Assembly (NCBI GenBank): GCA_900752545.1
Contig: CAADVS010000030.1
Span: 1 to 31,173, forward strand
Source: an uncultured Collinsella sp.
GTDB lineage: Bacteria; Actinomycetota; Coriobacteriia; Coriobacteriales; Coriobacteriaceae
Length of the DNA: 31,173 nt
Reading direction: 5' to 3'
In this document: one piece after another, positions 15,036 through 22,992 of the stretch
How positions within the stretch are numbered: position 1 is the first letter of the stretch
Layout: each line of letters opens with the position of its first letter
Position numbers and translations under genes: made by a program
Notes under the pieces: model-generated
What the model was told of the DNA's origin: nothing
Seen by the model: the letters and a program-made list of their open reading frames with translations, nothing else
Databases searched by the model: none

Positions 15036-15047
15036 TGACATATGTCA
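15036..15047. promoter_or_regulatory. Palindromic operator TGACATATGTCA at the predicted transcription start
   Basis: This is a perfect 12-bp palindrome between the -10 box and the AAGGAGGG ribosome-binding site of the DUF134-NifX gene. A repressor bound here would block transcription start. The adjacent gene encodes a helix-turn-helix domain, so autoregulation is the simplest idea. Confidence 0.55.
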
Positions 15048-15061
15048 GATAAGGAGGGTGC

Positions 15062-15826
15062 ATGGCAGGAAGACGCGAGAAACTGCGCCGCGTCGGGATC
15101 ATCCCCGAATACCGCGGCTTTACCCCTGACGGCCTGGCGAGCGGAGACGCCATCGACATGACGATCGACGAACTCGAGGTGCTGCGCCTGTGCGACCTGG
15201 AAGGCCTTAACCAAGAGACAGTCGCACAGCAGATGGGCATCGCGCGCGCCACGGTGGCGGCAATCTGCAGCCGTGCGCATCGCAAGGTAGCAAATGCGCT
15301 GGTCAACGGACGAGCGCTCATCATCGAGGGCGGCAATATCGCGTACTCCCCCATCACCACAGCGACGGCCGCATGGTCAGCAAAGGAGGTCGACACCATG
15401 AGGGTGGCAACCACGTACGACAACGGCAACATCTTTATGCACTTTGGCCGCAGCGAGCAGTTCAAGATCTACGACATTCAGGACGGCAAGGTGCTCAACG
15501 AGCAGGTCGTGGGCACCGGCGGCACCGGTCACGGCGCCCTGGCGGGTCTGCTTGCCAACGGTGGCGTTGACACGCTCATTTGCGGCGGTATCGGCGGCGG
15601 CGCCATCAACGCGCTTGCCCAAGCCGGCATCACGGTGTACGCAGGAGCCCAGGGCAGCTGCGACGCTTGTGTCGAGGCCCTTATCGCCGGAACGCTCGCA
15701 CAGAACGGCGAGGCCACGTGCGGCTGCCACGGCCATGACCACGACCACGCCCACGAACATGGCAAGTCCTGCAGCTGCCACGGCCATCACGAGCACGAGG
15801 GCCACGAGGGCTGCGGCTGCCACTAA
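15062..15826 (+). CDS. DUF134 DNA-binding domain fused to NifX/NifB-type domain with His/Cys-rich tail
   Basis: The 254-residue protein has three parts. Residues 1-100 are a DUF134 (UPF0251) domain with a sigma-70 region 4-like helix-turn-helix (LNQETVAQQMGIARATVAAICSRAHRK split over 49-75). Residues 113-220 are a dinitrogenase iron-molybdenum cofactor domain (MRVATTYDNGNIFMHFG, later TLICGGIGGGAINAL and VYAGAQGSCD). The tail (about 218-254) alternates CGCH, HDHDHAHEH, CSCHGHH and CGCH and should bind metal. In many genomes the two domains are separate neighbouring genes. It has a strong AAGGAGGG ribosome-binding site. The role is unknown; a metal- or Fe-S-responsive regulator is a guess. An internal start at 15398 may give a second product. 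Confidence 0.85.
   Translation: MAGRREKLRRVGIIPEYRGFTPDGLASGDAIDMTIDELEVLRLCDLEGLNQETVAQQMGIARATVAAICSRAHRKVANALVNGRALIIEGGNIAYSPITTATAAWSAKEVDTMRVATTYDNGNIFMHFGRSEQFKIYDIQDGKVLNEQVVGTGGTGHGALAGLLANGGVDTLICGGIGGGAINALAQAGITVYAGAQGSCDACVEALIAGTLAQNGEATCGCHGHDHDHAHEHGKSCSCHGHHEHEGHEGCGCH
15398..15826 (+). CDS. Probable internal in-frame start giving the NifX domain alone
   Basis: The ATG at 15398 (codon 113) begins MRVATTYDNGN, where stand-alone NifX-like proteins normally start. It is preceded at 15382-15390 by AAAGGAGGT, a near-perfect ribosome-binding site seven bases upstream. Such a site inside a reading frame at a domain border is unlikely by chance. It suggests that the fused protein and a 142-residue NifX protein with the His/Cys tail are both made. 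Alternatively it is a relic of two genes that fused by loss of a stop codon. Translation from it is inferred. Confidence 0.6.
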   Translation: MRVATTYDNGNIFMHFGRSEQFKIYDIQDGKVLNEQVVGTGGTGHGALAGLLANGGVDTLICGGIGGGAINALAQAGITVYAGAQGSCDACVEALIAGTLAQNGEATCGCHGHDHDHAHEHGKSCSCHGHHEHEGHEGCGCH

Positions 15827-15888
15827 CGGCACGGCACCGCGAGCTCAGGGCACGACGCTGCATGCTGCCAAACAATCAAAGCCAACAA

Positions 15889-15922
15889 CAAAGGCCACCC
15901 GGTAGCTTCCGAGTGGCCTTTG
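15889..15922. terminator. Hairpin between the convergent DUF134-NifX and ffh genes
   Basis: CAAAGGCCAC (15889-15898) pairs perfectly with GTGGCCTTTG (15913-15922) around a 14-base loop. The U run is weak in both directions (CTTTGCC on plus, CTTTGTTGTTGG on minus). Its place between two convergent stops makes a shared terminator likely, in particular for the long ffh operon. Confidence 0.65.
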
Positions 15923-15946
15923 CCATATCAAGCTGGAATTACAGCC

Positions 15947-17422
15947 CTATTTCTTATTGCGCATCTGCGCTTCCATCTGGCGCAGCAGGTCCATATCGGA
16001 CTTGGGGCCGCCCGTTCCCAGGCCGCCCATGCCGCCCAGACCCATAGCGTCCAGGCCAGGGATATTGGGCATGCGCATCTTCTTGCCCTTCTTACCCTTT
16101 TTGCCCTTCTTGCCACCAGCCTGTGCCTGATTGGCCATCGTGCGCATGCGGCCCATCATCTTATTCATCTCGCCCCACTGCTTCATAAGGCTGTTGACCT
16201 CGGTGGGGGTTACGCCGGCGCCCTTGGCGATACGCGCGCGACGCTGGCCGTTGATGATGGAGGGACGCAGGCGCTCCTCCTTGGTCATCGACATGATGAT
16301 GGCCTCGTTCTTATCGAAGATACCCTCGTCCAGGTTGCCGCCCATTTGGTTGAGCGCGCGCTGGCCACCGGGGAGCATGCCCAGGATGCCCTTCATGCCG
16401 CCCATCTTCTTGACGGCTTTCATCTGGTCGAGCATATCGTTCATGGTGAAGCCCTCGCGCAGCATACGCTCGGCAGCCTCGAGCTGCTCTGCATCGGCTG
16501 CCTCCTGGGCCTTCTCGATAATGCCGACGACGTCGCCCATGCCTAAGATGCGCTTGGCCATGCGATCGGGATAGAACGGCTCAAGCGAATCGGGTTTCTC
16601 GCCCATGCTCACAAACTTGATGGGCTTGCCGGTCACTTGACGCACCGAAAGCGCGCCGCCGCCACGGGCGTCACCGTCGAGCTTGGAGATAATCACGCCA
16701 TCAAAGTCGGTGCGCTCGGCAAACGTCGAGACCACGTTGACGATGTCTTGGCCGGTCATGGCGTCGACGACCATCAGCACCTGGTCGGGCTTGACGGCCT
16801 TCTTGATGTCCACGGCCTCCTGCATCATCTGCTCGTCGATCTGAAGACGACCGGCGGTATCGACAATGACCACATCGCGCAGGTGGTCGACGGCCTCCTG
16901 GATGGCACCCTTGGCGATGTCGACCGGGTGCGCACCGTCACCGCGGAAGACCGGCACGCCGATTTCGCCACCGAGCGTGGCCAGCTGGTCGGCAGCGGCG
17001 GGGCGGTAGACGTCGCACGCGGCGAGCAGCGGCGAGCGGCCCTGCTTCTTGAGCAGGTAAGCAAGCTTTACGGCCGCCGTGGTCTTACCGGAGCCCTGCA
17101 GGCCCACGAGCATGATGACATTGGGAATACGGTTGCTAAAGACGAGCTTGCTCTCGGTTGAGCCGAGCATCTCGGTGAGCTCGTCGAGCACGATCTTGAC
17201 GACGTTTTGCGCCGGCGACAGCGACTCCATGACCTCGGCGGTCATGCAGCGCTCCTTGGTCTTGGCAACGAACTCCTTGACGACCTTAAAGTTAACGTCA
17301 GCCTCGAGTAGCGCCATGCGAATATCACGCATGGCCGAGGTAATATCGGCCTCGGTCAGCTTACCCTTACCGCGCAGGCGGTCAAATGTGTCGTTGAGGC
17401 GATCGCTCAGGGAATCAAACAC
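15947..17422 (-). CDS. ffh: Signal recognition particle protein Ffh (SRP54)
   Basis: Ffh binds signal sequences on nascent chains together with 4.5S RNA and delivers ribosomes to FtsY at the membrane. The 491-residue protein has the N-domain (1-90), then the GTPase G-domain with GLQGSGKTT (107-115), a DTAGR motif and SKLDGDARGG. The methionine-rich M-domain follows (about 330-440, with repeated GGM and MxxMxxMK patterns). A lysine/glycine block, GKKGKKGKKGKKMRMPNIPG, precedes the glycine-rich C-terminus. The start is GTG with AAGGAG seven bases upstream. It lies 10 bases downstream of ftsY, its receptor, so SRP and receptor are co-transcribed. It is the last gene of the long minus-strand cluster. 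Confidence 0.97.
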   Translation of the reverse strand: MFDSLSDRLNDTFDRLRGKGKLTEADITSAMRDIRMALLEADVNFKVVKEFVAKTKERCMTAEVMESLSPAQNVVKIVLDELTEMLGSTESKLVFSNRIPNVIMLVGLQGSGKTTAAVKLAYLLKKQGRSPLLAACDVYRPAAADQLATLGGEIGVPVFRGDGAHPVDIAKGAIQEAVDHLRDVVIVDTAGRLQIDEQMMQEAVDIKKAVKPDQVLMVVDAMTGQDIVNVVSTFAERTDFDGVIISKLDGDARGGGALSVRQVTGKPIKFVSMGEKPDSLEPFYPDRMAKRILGMGDVVGIIEKAQEAADAEQLEAAERMLREGFTMNDMLDQMKAVKKMGGMKGILGMLPGGQRALNQMGGNLDEGIFDKNEAIIMSMTKEERLRPSIINGQRRARIAKGAGVTPTEVNSLMKQWGEMNKMMGRMRTMANQAQAGGKKGKKGKKGKKMRMPNIPGLDAMGLGGMGGLGTGGPKSDMDLLRQMEAQMRNKK

Positions 17423-17432
17423 TGGTCACTCC

Positions 17433-18350
17433 TTAGTTGGACTCGCCCACCAGGGCGCGGCAGAAATCTTTGGCGTTAAACTCCTGCAGGTCATCGACCT
17501 GCTCGCCCACGCCGATGCGCAGGATCGGGAGCTTGAGTTTCTCGGCCACGGCCATGGCGATACCGCCCTTAGCCGTGCCGTCGAGCTTAGTCATGATAAT
17601 ACCGTCCAGGCCCAGCGCCTCGTTAAACTCGAGCGCCTGGTTCAGACCGTTCTGACCAGTGGCGGCATCGATCACAAGCACGACCGAGACCGGCATGGGA
17701 CCGGCGGCCATATTGGCGGCGCGCTTACGGGTCACATTGACCACCTTGGCGAGCTCGCGCATGAGCTCGGGGCTCGTGTGCAGACGACCGGCGGTATCGA
17801 TGAGCACCAGGTCGCTGCCGCGCTTATCGGCCTCGTCGAGCACGTCATAGCACACGCTTGCCGGATCGGAGCCGCGGTCACGCTTGATAACCGGTACGCC
17901 GGCACGCTGACCCCACACATCAAGCTGCTCGATGGCGGCGGCGCGGAAGGTGTCGGCCGAACCGATCACCACGTTCTTGCCGCGGGCGGCCATGGCGCTC
18001 GCAATCTTACCGACCGTGGTGGTCTTGCCGGCGCCGTTGATGCCGACAAACAGCACGCAGCTCGGCGTATCGGCGAACGGATCGCGCTCGATGGGCACAA
18101 AGTGCTGTTCAAGCTGCTCAGCCAGGGCACGACGGAGCTGCGGGGCGGTCTTGAGGTTCTTCTTGGCAGCGGCATCACGCAGGTCATCGGAGACTTGAAT
18201 GGCGACCTCGGCACCCATGTCACCCATAACGAGGGTGTCCTCAAGGTCCTCCCAAAAATCCTCGTCGACCTCACCGCCAAAGTAGAAGACCTCGTTAAGG
18301 GCCTCGCGGCTGCGCTCAAGTCCGCGCGAGAGTGCGTCAAAAAATCCCAT
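17433..18350 (-). CDS. ftsY: Signal recognition particle receptor FtsY
   Basis: FtsY is the membrane-associated GTPase that receives the SRP-ribosome complex. The 305-residue product contains an N-domain helical bundle (about 1-90) and a G-domain with GINGAGKTTT (103-112), then SADTFRAAA, DTAGRLH and TKLDGTAKGG. The acidic A-domain found in enterobacterial FtsY is absent, as in many Gram-positive proteins, so membrane contact must rely on the N-terminal helix (MGFFDALSRGLERSREAL). Its ATG shares one base with the smc stop (TAATG), indicating translational coupling. Confidence 0.96.
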   Translation of the reverse strand: MGFFDALSRGLERSREALNEVFYFGGEVDEDFWEDLEDTLVMGDMGAEVAIQVSDDLRDAAAKKNLKTAPQLRRALAEQLEQHFVPIERDPFADTPSCVLFVGINGAGKTTTVGKIASAMAARGKNVVIGSADTFRAAAIEQLDVWGQRAGVPVIKRDRGSDPASVCYDVLDEADKRGSDLVLIDTAGRLHTSPELMRELAKVVNVTRKRAANMAAGPMPVSVVLVIDAATGQNGLNQALEFNEALGLDGIIMTKLDGTAKGGIAMAVAEKLKLPILRIGVGEQVDDLQEFNAKDFCRALVGESN

Positions 18351-21300
18351 TATGCATTCACGACCTTTCCGGTTTCGCGATCGAGTTTTTGCGAGACGAC
18401 GCGACTGACGCCGTCGGCTTGCATCGAGACGCCGTAGAGAACGTCAGCATCCTCCATAGTACGGCGCTGATGAGAGATTACCAAGAGCTGCGTATCGGAA
18501 CGCAGCACATCGAGGGCGCCGATGAGCTTGGACAGGTTGGCGTCGTCGAGCGCAGCCTCGACCTCGTCCAGCACATAGAACGGCACCGTGCGCGTGCGAT
18601 ACACGGCAAAGAGCAGGGCGAGCGCCGTCAGGCTCTTCTCGCCACCCGACATGAGCATCATCTTGGTGATGCGCTTGCCGCGCGGCTGCGCCACGACCTC
18701 AATGCCCGTCTCGGCCGGATGCTCGGGGTCGGTCATCTCCAGATGCGCCTGACCACCCGGGAACAGCATGGCAAAGATCTCGCGGAAGTTCGCATCGACC
18801 TTCTCAAACGTCACTAGGAACGCCTTGCGCATCTTGCGGTCGATCGCCACGGTGATCTTGGTGAGCGCCTTGCGCGCGCTCTCCAGATCGGCCAGCTGCT
18901 CCTCGATGTAATCGGCACGGCGCTTGAGCTGCTCGTACTCCTCCATAGCGACTTGGTTCACAGGGCCCAAGTTGTTGATCTGGCGCACGAGTTGGTTAAG
19001 CTCGCGCTCGGCGGCGTCGCGATCGGTGGGCGCCGGCAGCATGAGCGCTTCCTCGAGCACCGTGGTACCGTCAGCGGTGATGGCCTTGATGGCAGCCTCG
19101 ACCTGCACCTCGAGCTTGCCGCGCGCCACCTTGAACTCATTTTGCGTCGTGGCGGCAGCATCGACCCTCTCTTTGGCGCGGGCGACCTCGGTCTTGGCGT
19201 CCTCGATGGTCTTCTTGAGCGAGGCCGAGTCCGCTTCCTCGAGCGAAGCCTGATCGCGCAGGCGCGCAGCCCAGTCCGAGGCGCGCTCCAACAGGGCAGA
19301 ATAGCGCTCGTGCATGGGATCGACGCGAAGGCGCAGCAGCTCAAGCGAGCGCGAGGCCTGGCGTGTTCCGCGGATACGGCGGTCGATGCCCTCCAGGCGA
19401 TGCTCCAGGTCGGGCACGCGGCCCCTCAGAGAACGAAGACGCTCGCTCGTCTGGGCCAGGCGCACCTTGGCGTCGGCGAGCTTACCGGCTGCCTCGGAAT
19501 CGTCACGGCGCACGCGATCGAGCTCGTCGTTGGCCTCGGCAATCTGCAAGCCTAAGTCGCTCGCCTGCGCACGGGACTCGTCACGCGAACGAGTGAGCTC
19601 GTCCACGCGCGGACGTGCGGCACGAACGGCCTCTGCGGCCTGCTCGCGGCGCTTGGAAATGCGCACGCGCTCGACCTCGGCATTGTTGGCACTCTGCTCC
19701 AGGCAGCCGATCTCGGACAGCAGGGAGCGACGCTCGCCCTCAAGGCGGGCAATCTCGCCGACAGCATCGCCCTCGGCAGCACGGGCCTCTTCAACGGCCG
19801 CATTGGCCTCGACGACCTGATCAGAAACATGCTCAAACGCGGCAGCAAGATCGGGCTCCAGGCCCTCCAGCTCGCGGATACGACGCTTGCGCTCCAGAGC
19901 GCCCGAAGCCTCGCCGGCATCAAGCCCCACGCGAACCAGGCCGCCGCAGGCAACGCGTGCGCCATCGGGAGTCACATAGGTCACGCCATCAACGACCGGC
20001 GCGGACAGCGCACAAGGCAAGTCATCGACCACGTAATAGCCGCCGAGCAATGCCTCGACGACCGGACCGTAGCCCGCACGCACGGACAGACGATCAACAA
20101 GACGGGTACCGGCGGCACCCTCGGCGGCCGCAGAGCCACTCACGCTGCGCGCCACCAGCAGCGCCTCGCCCGAGGCCTTCTTCTGGTCCAGGGCGGCGCG
20201 ACCGGCGCGCTCAAGTGCGGCAGCGTTATCGAACAACAGGGCATCGATATCGCCGGCGAGCAGCTGCTCAACCAGGCCCTCAAGCTCACGAGGTGCCTCG
20301 AGCACATCGCCCAGACGGCCCGAGACATCGTCGCCCAGCGCGCCCACCAGACGGCTTACGAGCGGCGAGCTGTCGGCCATGCGAGCATCAAGCTTCTTTT
20401 GGCTGGCAAGCTCCGAGCGCACCTCGGACAGCTTATTGCGCGCCTCGCTCTCGCGATTACGCAAGTCCTTAAGGGCTGCACGGGCGACCTCGGTAGCCTC
20501 ACGCGCATCGCTCTGGGCCTGACGAGCCGCCTCAAGGGCACTCTCAAGCTCCTCAGCACGGTTGCGGCGGCTATCAAGCGATGCCGTGACCTCCTCGAGC
20601 TGCTCATCGATCTGCTCCAGGCGCGAGGCATACATGTTGTCCTCGACCTCGGCATTGGAAAGCGAATCCTTTACCTTGGCGAGCTCGAGCGCAGCATTAT
20701 CGGCAACGCGCTGCACATCGCGCTGCTCGCGCGTGAGCTGCGAAATCTGCGCATCGAGCGCCACGCGGCGTTCGTGAAGCTCGGCGGCGGCAGGACCAGC
20801 GGCGTCGACGTCCTCCTGGGCCTGCATATGCGCGCCGGTCACTTCCTCAAGCTGGGCACGCGCATCCTCGAGCTCCTCGACCACGCGACGACGCTGATGC
20901 TCGGAGCTCGAGATCTGGCCGCGCATGTCGGACAGGCGCGACACCATGTTGTGGCCCTTTTCCTCGAGCAGGCGCATGTCGGAGTTAATGCGACCGACCA
21001 CATCTTGCATATGGCGGCGCTGCTCGCCCAAGTCGCCCACAAACAGGCCCTTTTCCTCGAGCATGACCTGGAGCTTCTCGAGCTCGCGCTCTTTCTCACC
21101 CAGGCGGTACTGCGCGAGCTCCAGCTCGGCGGCGCCCTCCTTAGAACGGCTCTCCAGGTCGTTCCACTGCGATTGCAGCGAACGGAGCTCATCGACTGCC
21201 AGCATCTGCGTAAGCTCGTTCGCGCGCGAGGACAGCTCTTTGTACTTGCGCGCGCGATCGACCTGACGCTCCAGCGGTCGCAGCTGACGGGCGATTTCCT

Positions 21301-21886
21301 TGTTGATATCGCGGGCACGGGTAAGGTGCTCGTCCATCGACTTGATCTTTTTGAGCGCACGCTCCTTGCGGCGCTTGTGCTTGGAGATGCCGGCGGCCTC
21401 CTCAATGAGGGCACGGCGCTCCTCGGGACGGCTCTGCAAAATGGCGTCGAGCTTGCCCTGGCTGATGATGGAATGCGTATCCTTGCCCAGTCCCGAATCG
21501 TGCAGGATGTCCTGGATGTCCATCAGACGGCACGGGCTCGAGTTGATGAGGTACTCACTCTCGCCCGAGCGATACATGCGGCGGGTGATAGCCACCTCGT
21601 CAAAGTCGACGGGAAGCATATGGTCCGAGTTGTCGAGCACCAGCGTGACCTCGGCCACACCCACCGGCTTGCGCGCCGACGAGCCCGAGAAGATGACGTC
21701 TTCCATGGCCTGGCCGCGCAGCTGCTTGGCGCTCTGCTCGCCCAGGACCCACAGAATCGAGTCGGAGATGTTCGATTTTCCCGAGCCGTTGGGACCGACG
21801 ATGACGGTCAGGCCCGGCTCAAACGTCATATGGGCGCGGTCGGCAAACGACTTGAACCCTTTGAGCGTGAGGGACTTGAGATACAC
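18350..21886 (-). CDS. smc: Chromosome segregation protein SMC
   Basis: SMC is the condensin ATPase that organises and separates chromosomes with ScpA and ScpB (not in this window). The 1178-residue protein has the expected plan. The N-terminal head has Walker A GPNGSGKSN (31-39) and TGxD-like contexts before ISQGKLDAILQ. Two long coiled coils rich in E, R, A and L flank a hinge at about 500-660 (SRLVGALGDDV to GYYVVDDLPCAL). The C-terminal head has the ABC signature MSGGEKSLTALAL and Walker B FYVLDEVEAALDD. The ATG follows rnc by 10 bases. The rnc-smc-ftsY order is widespread in Gram-positive bacteria. Confidence 0.97.
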   Translation of the reverse strand: MYLKSLTLKGFKSFADRAHMTFEPGLTVIVGPNGSGKSNISDSILWVLGEQSAKQLRGQAMEDVIFSGSSARKPVGVAEVTLVLDNSDHMLPVDFDEVAITRRMYRSGESEYLINSSPCRLMDIQDILHDSGLGKDTHSIISQGKLDAILQSRPEERRALIEEAAGISKHKRRKERALKKIKSMDEHLTRARDINKEIARQLRPLERQVDRARKYKELSSRANELTQMLAVDELRSLQSQWNDLESRSKEGAAELELAQYRLGEKERELEKLQVMLEEKGLFVGDLGEQRRHMQDVVGRINSDMRLLEEKGHNMVSRLSDMRGQISSSEHQRRRVVEELEDARAQLEEVTGAHMQAQEDVDAAGPAAAELHERRVALDAQISQLTREQRDVQRVADNAALELAKVKDSLSNAEVEDNMYASRLEQIDEQLEEVTASLDSRRNRAEELESALEAARQAQSDAREATEVARAALKDLRNRESEARNKLSEVRSELASQKKLDARMADSSPLVSRLVGALGDDVSGRLGDVLEAPRELEGLVEQLLAGDIDALLFDNAAALERAGRAALDQKKASGEALLVARSVSGSAAAEGAAGTRLVDRLSVRAGYGPVVEALLGGYYVVDDLPCALSAPVVDGVTYVTPDGARVACGGLVRVGLDAGEASGALERKRRIRELEGLEPDLAAAFEHVSDQVVEANAAVEEARAAEGDAVGEIARLEGERRSLLSEIGCLEQSANNAEVERVRISKRREQAAEAVRAARPRVDELTRSRDESRAQASDLGLQIAEANDELDRVRRDDSEAAGKLADAKVRLAQTSERLRSLRGRVPDLEHRLEGIDRRIRGTRQASRSLELLRLRVDPMHERYSALLERASDWAARLRDQASLEEADSASLKKTIEDAKTEVARAKERVDAAATTQNEFKVARGKLEVQVEAAIKAITADGTTVLEEALMLPAPTDRDAAERELNQLVRQINNLGPVNQVAMEEYEQLKRRADYIEEQLADLESARKALTKITVAIDRKMRKAFLVTFEKVDANFREIFAMLFPGGQAHLEMTDPEHPAETGIEVVAQPRGKRITKMMLMSGGEKSLTALALLFAVYRTRTVPFYVLDEVEAALDDANLSKLIGALDVLRSDTQLLVISHQRRTMEDADVLYGVSMQADGVSRVVSQKLDRETGKVVNA

Positions 21887-21896
21887 GGTTCCTCGC

Positions 21897-22622
21897 TTAA
21901 ACAGGCTTCTTGTTCAGAATCACGCCGTTGGTGGTGTAACCCATGCGGTCGAGTGCCTCAAGCGCGGCAGCTCCCTCGGCCTCCTTCTTGGAGGAACCGG
22001 TGCCGCGGCCCTGGCGGATACCGTCAATGAGCACCACGGCGGTAAAGGTCGGTGCGTGTGCCGGACCCTCAGAGCCAACGAGCTTGTACGCCGGAGGCTC
22101 GTGGCCGTCGGCCTGCACGCACTCCTGCAAAAACGACTTGGGGTTCGCGGGGTGCTCGGCACGCTCGGAAGCCAGGTGCGGCTTAAGCGTGCGGTGGATA
22201 AAGTCCGCCGCAACGTCCCAGCCGGCATCCAGGTACAGGGCGCCCACGAGCGACTCGTAGACGTTCTCGAGCGCCGAATGCAGGCCGCGCGCGCCCGTGC
22301 CGGTCTCGGAGGCACCAAAGATGATAATGTCGTCGATGCCCAGCTCATGGGACACCTCGGACAGCGTAGCACCCGAGACGAGCGACACCTTCAGGCGTGT
22401 AAGCTTGCCCTCGTCAAACTCGGGATAGGACTCAAAGAGCGAGCGGGCAACCACAGCGCCCAAAATGGAATCGCCCAAAAACTCAAGGCGCTCATAGCTC
22501 GCCGAGACGGGCTGACCTTCCACGGCAGAGGGGTGCGTGAGCGCCGCACGCAGCAGCACCTTATTATTGAACTCGTGGCCCAGGATTTCCTGGGCGCGTG
22601 CGAGTCGTTGAGATAAAGCCAA
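21897..22622 (-). CDS. rnc: Ribonuclease III
   Basis: RNase III cleaves double-stranded RNA in rRNA precursors and structured mRNAs. The 241-residue protein has the catalytic signature ERLEFLGDS (44-52), with a serine where alanine is usual after GD. A second acidic cluster follows (ALENVYESLVGALYLD), and the C-terminal double-stranded RNA-binding domain (about 155-233) ends GTGSSKKEAEGAAALEAL. The start is TTG: the AGGAGG ribosome-binding site lies eight bases upstream inside the last codons of acpP, and only three bases separate the two genes, so they are coupled. Confidence 0.96.
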   Translation of the reverse strand: MALSQRLARAQEILGHEFNNKVLLRAALTHPSAVEGQPVSASYERLEFLGDSILGAVVARSLFESYPEFDEGKLTRLKVSLVSGATLSEVSHELGIDDIIIFGASETGTGARGLHSALENVYESLVGALYLDAGWDVAADFIHRTLKPHLASERAEHPANPKSFLQECVQADGHEPPAYKLVGSEGPAHAPTFTAVVLIDGIRQGRGTGSSKKEAEGAAALEALDRMGYTTNGVILNKKPV

Positions 22623-22625
22623 GAC

Positions 22626-22868
22626 TTAGGCCTCCTTGGCGTTTTCGATAGCGTCGACAGCGTCGGCGACAGAGTTGAGCGACAGCAGGGTCTCGTCATC
22701 GATCTCGAGGTCGAACTCGTCCTCGATGGCCGTCACCAGCTGCAGACGCTCGAGCGAATCGGCATCGAGATCGTCAAAGGTAGTCTCGTCGCTAATGTCG
22801 GCGACATCGACGCCCAGCACATCAGCGGCGACTTCGGCGATCTTATCGAAGATTTCGGAGCGGTCCAT
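22626..22868 (-). CDS. acpP: Acyl carrier protein
   Basis: The 80-residue acidic protein carries growing acyl chains on a phosphopantetheine arm. The attachment site is S38 in DADSLERLQLV, a slight variant of the usual DSLDxVEL. The three-helix acidic pattern (EDEFDLEIDDE) is typical. The ATG is preceded by AGAGGA. A 124-bp gap separates it from plsX, with no clear terminator there. Its last codons, AAG GAG GCC TAA, double as the ribosome-binding site of rnc. No fabD or fabG lies between plsX and acpP, unlike Bacillus. Confidence 0.95.
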   Translation of the reverse strand: MDRSEIFDKIAEVAADVLGVDVADISDETTFDDLDADSLERLQLVTAIEDEFDLEIDDETLLSLNSVADAVDAIENAKEA

Positions 22869-22992
22869 AGCGCTTCCTCTCGTATTGCGTGAACATCAAC
22901 GCGCTGGCGCCGCAAGTGCAGCACCAAGACACGGTTTTGATTCTACCCCACGACGAAGGCCGCGAGGCACATAACAGCGCCCTAACTCGCTC

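Noticed and set aside
19829..22030. A 733-codon plus-strand open frame antisense to smc
   Set aside because: It mirrors smc coiled-coil codons and lacks motifs or a credible ribosome-binding site.
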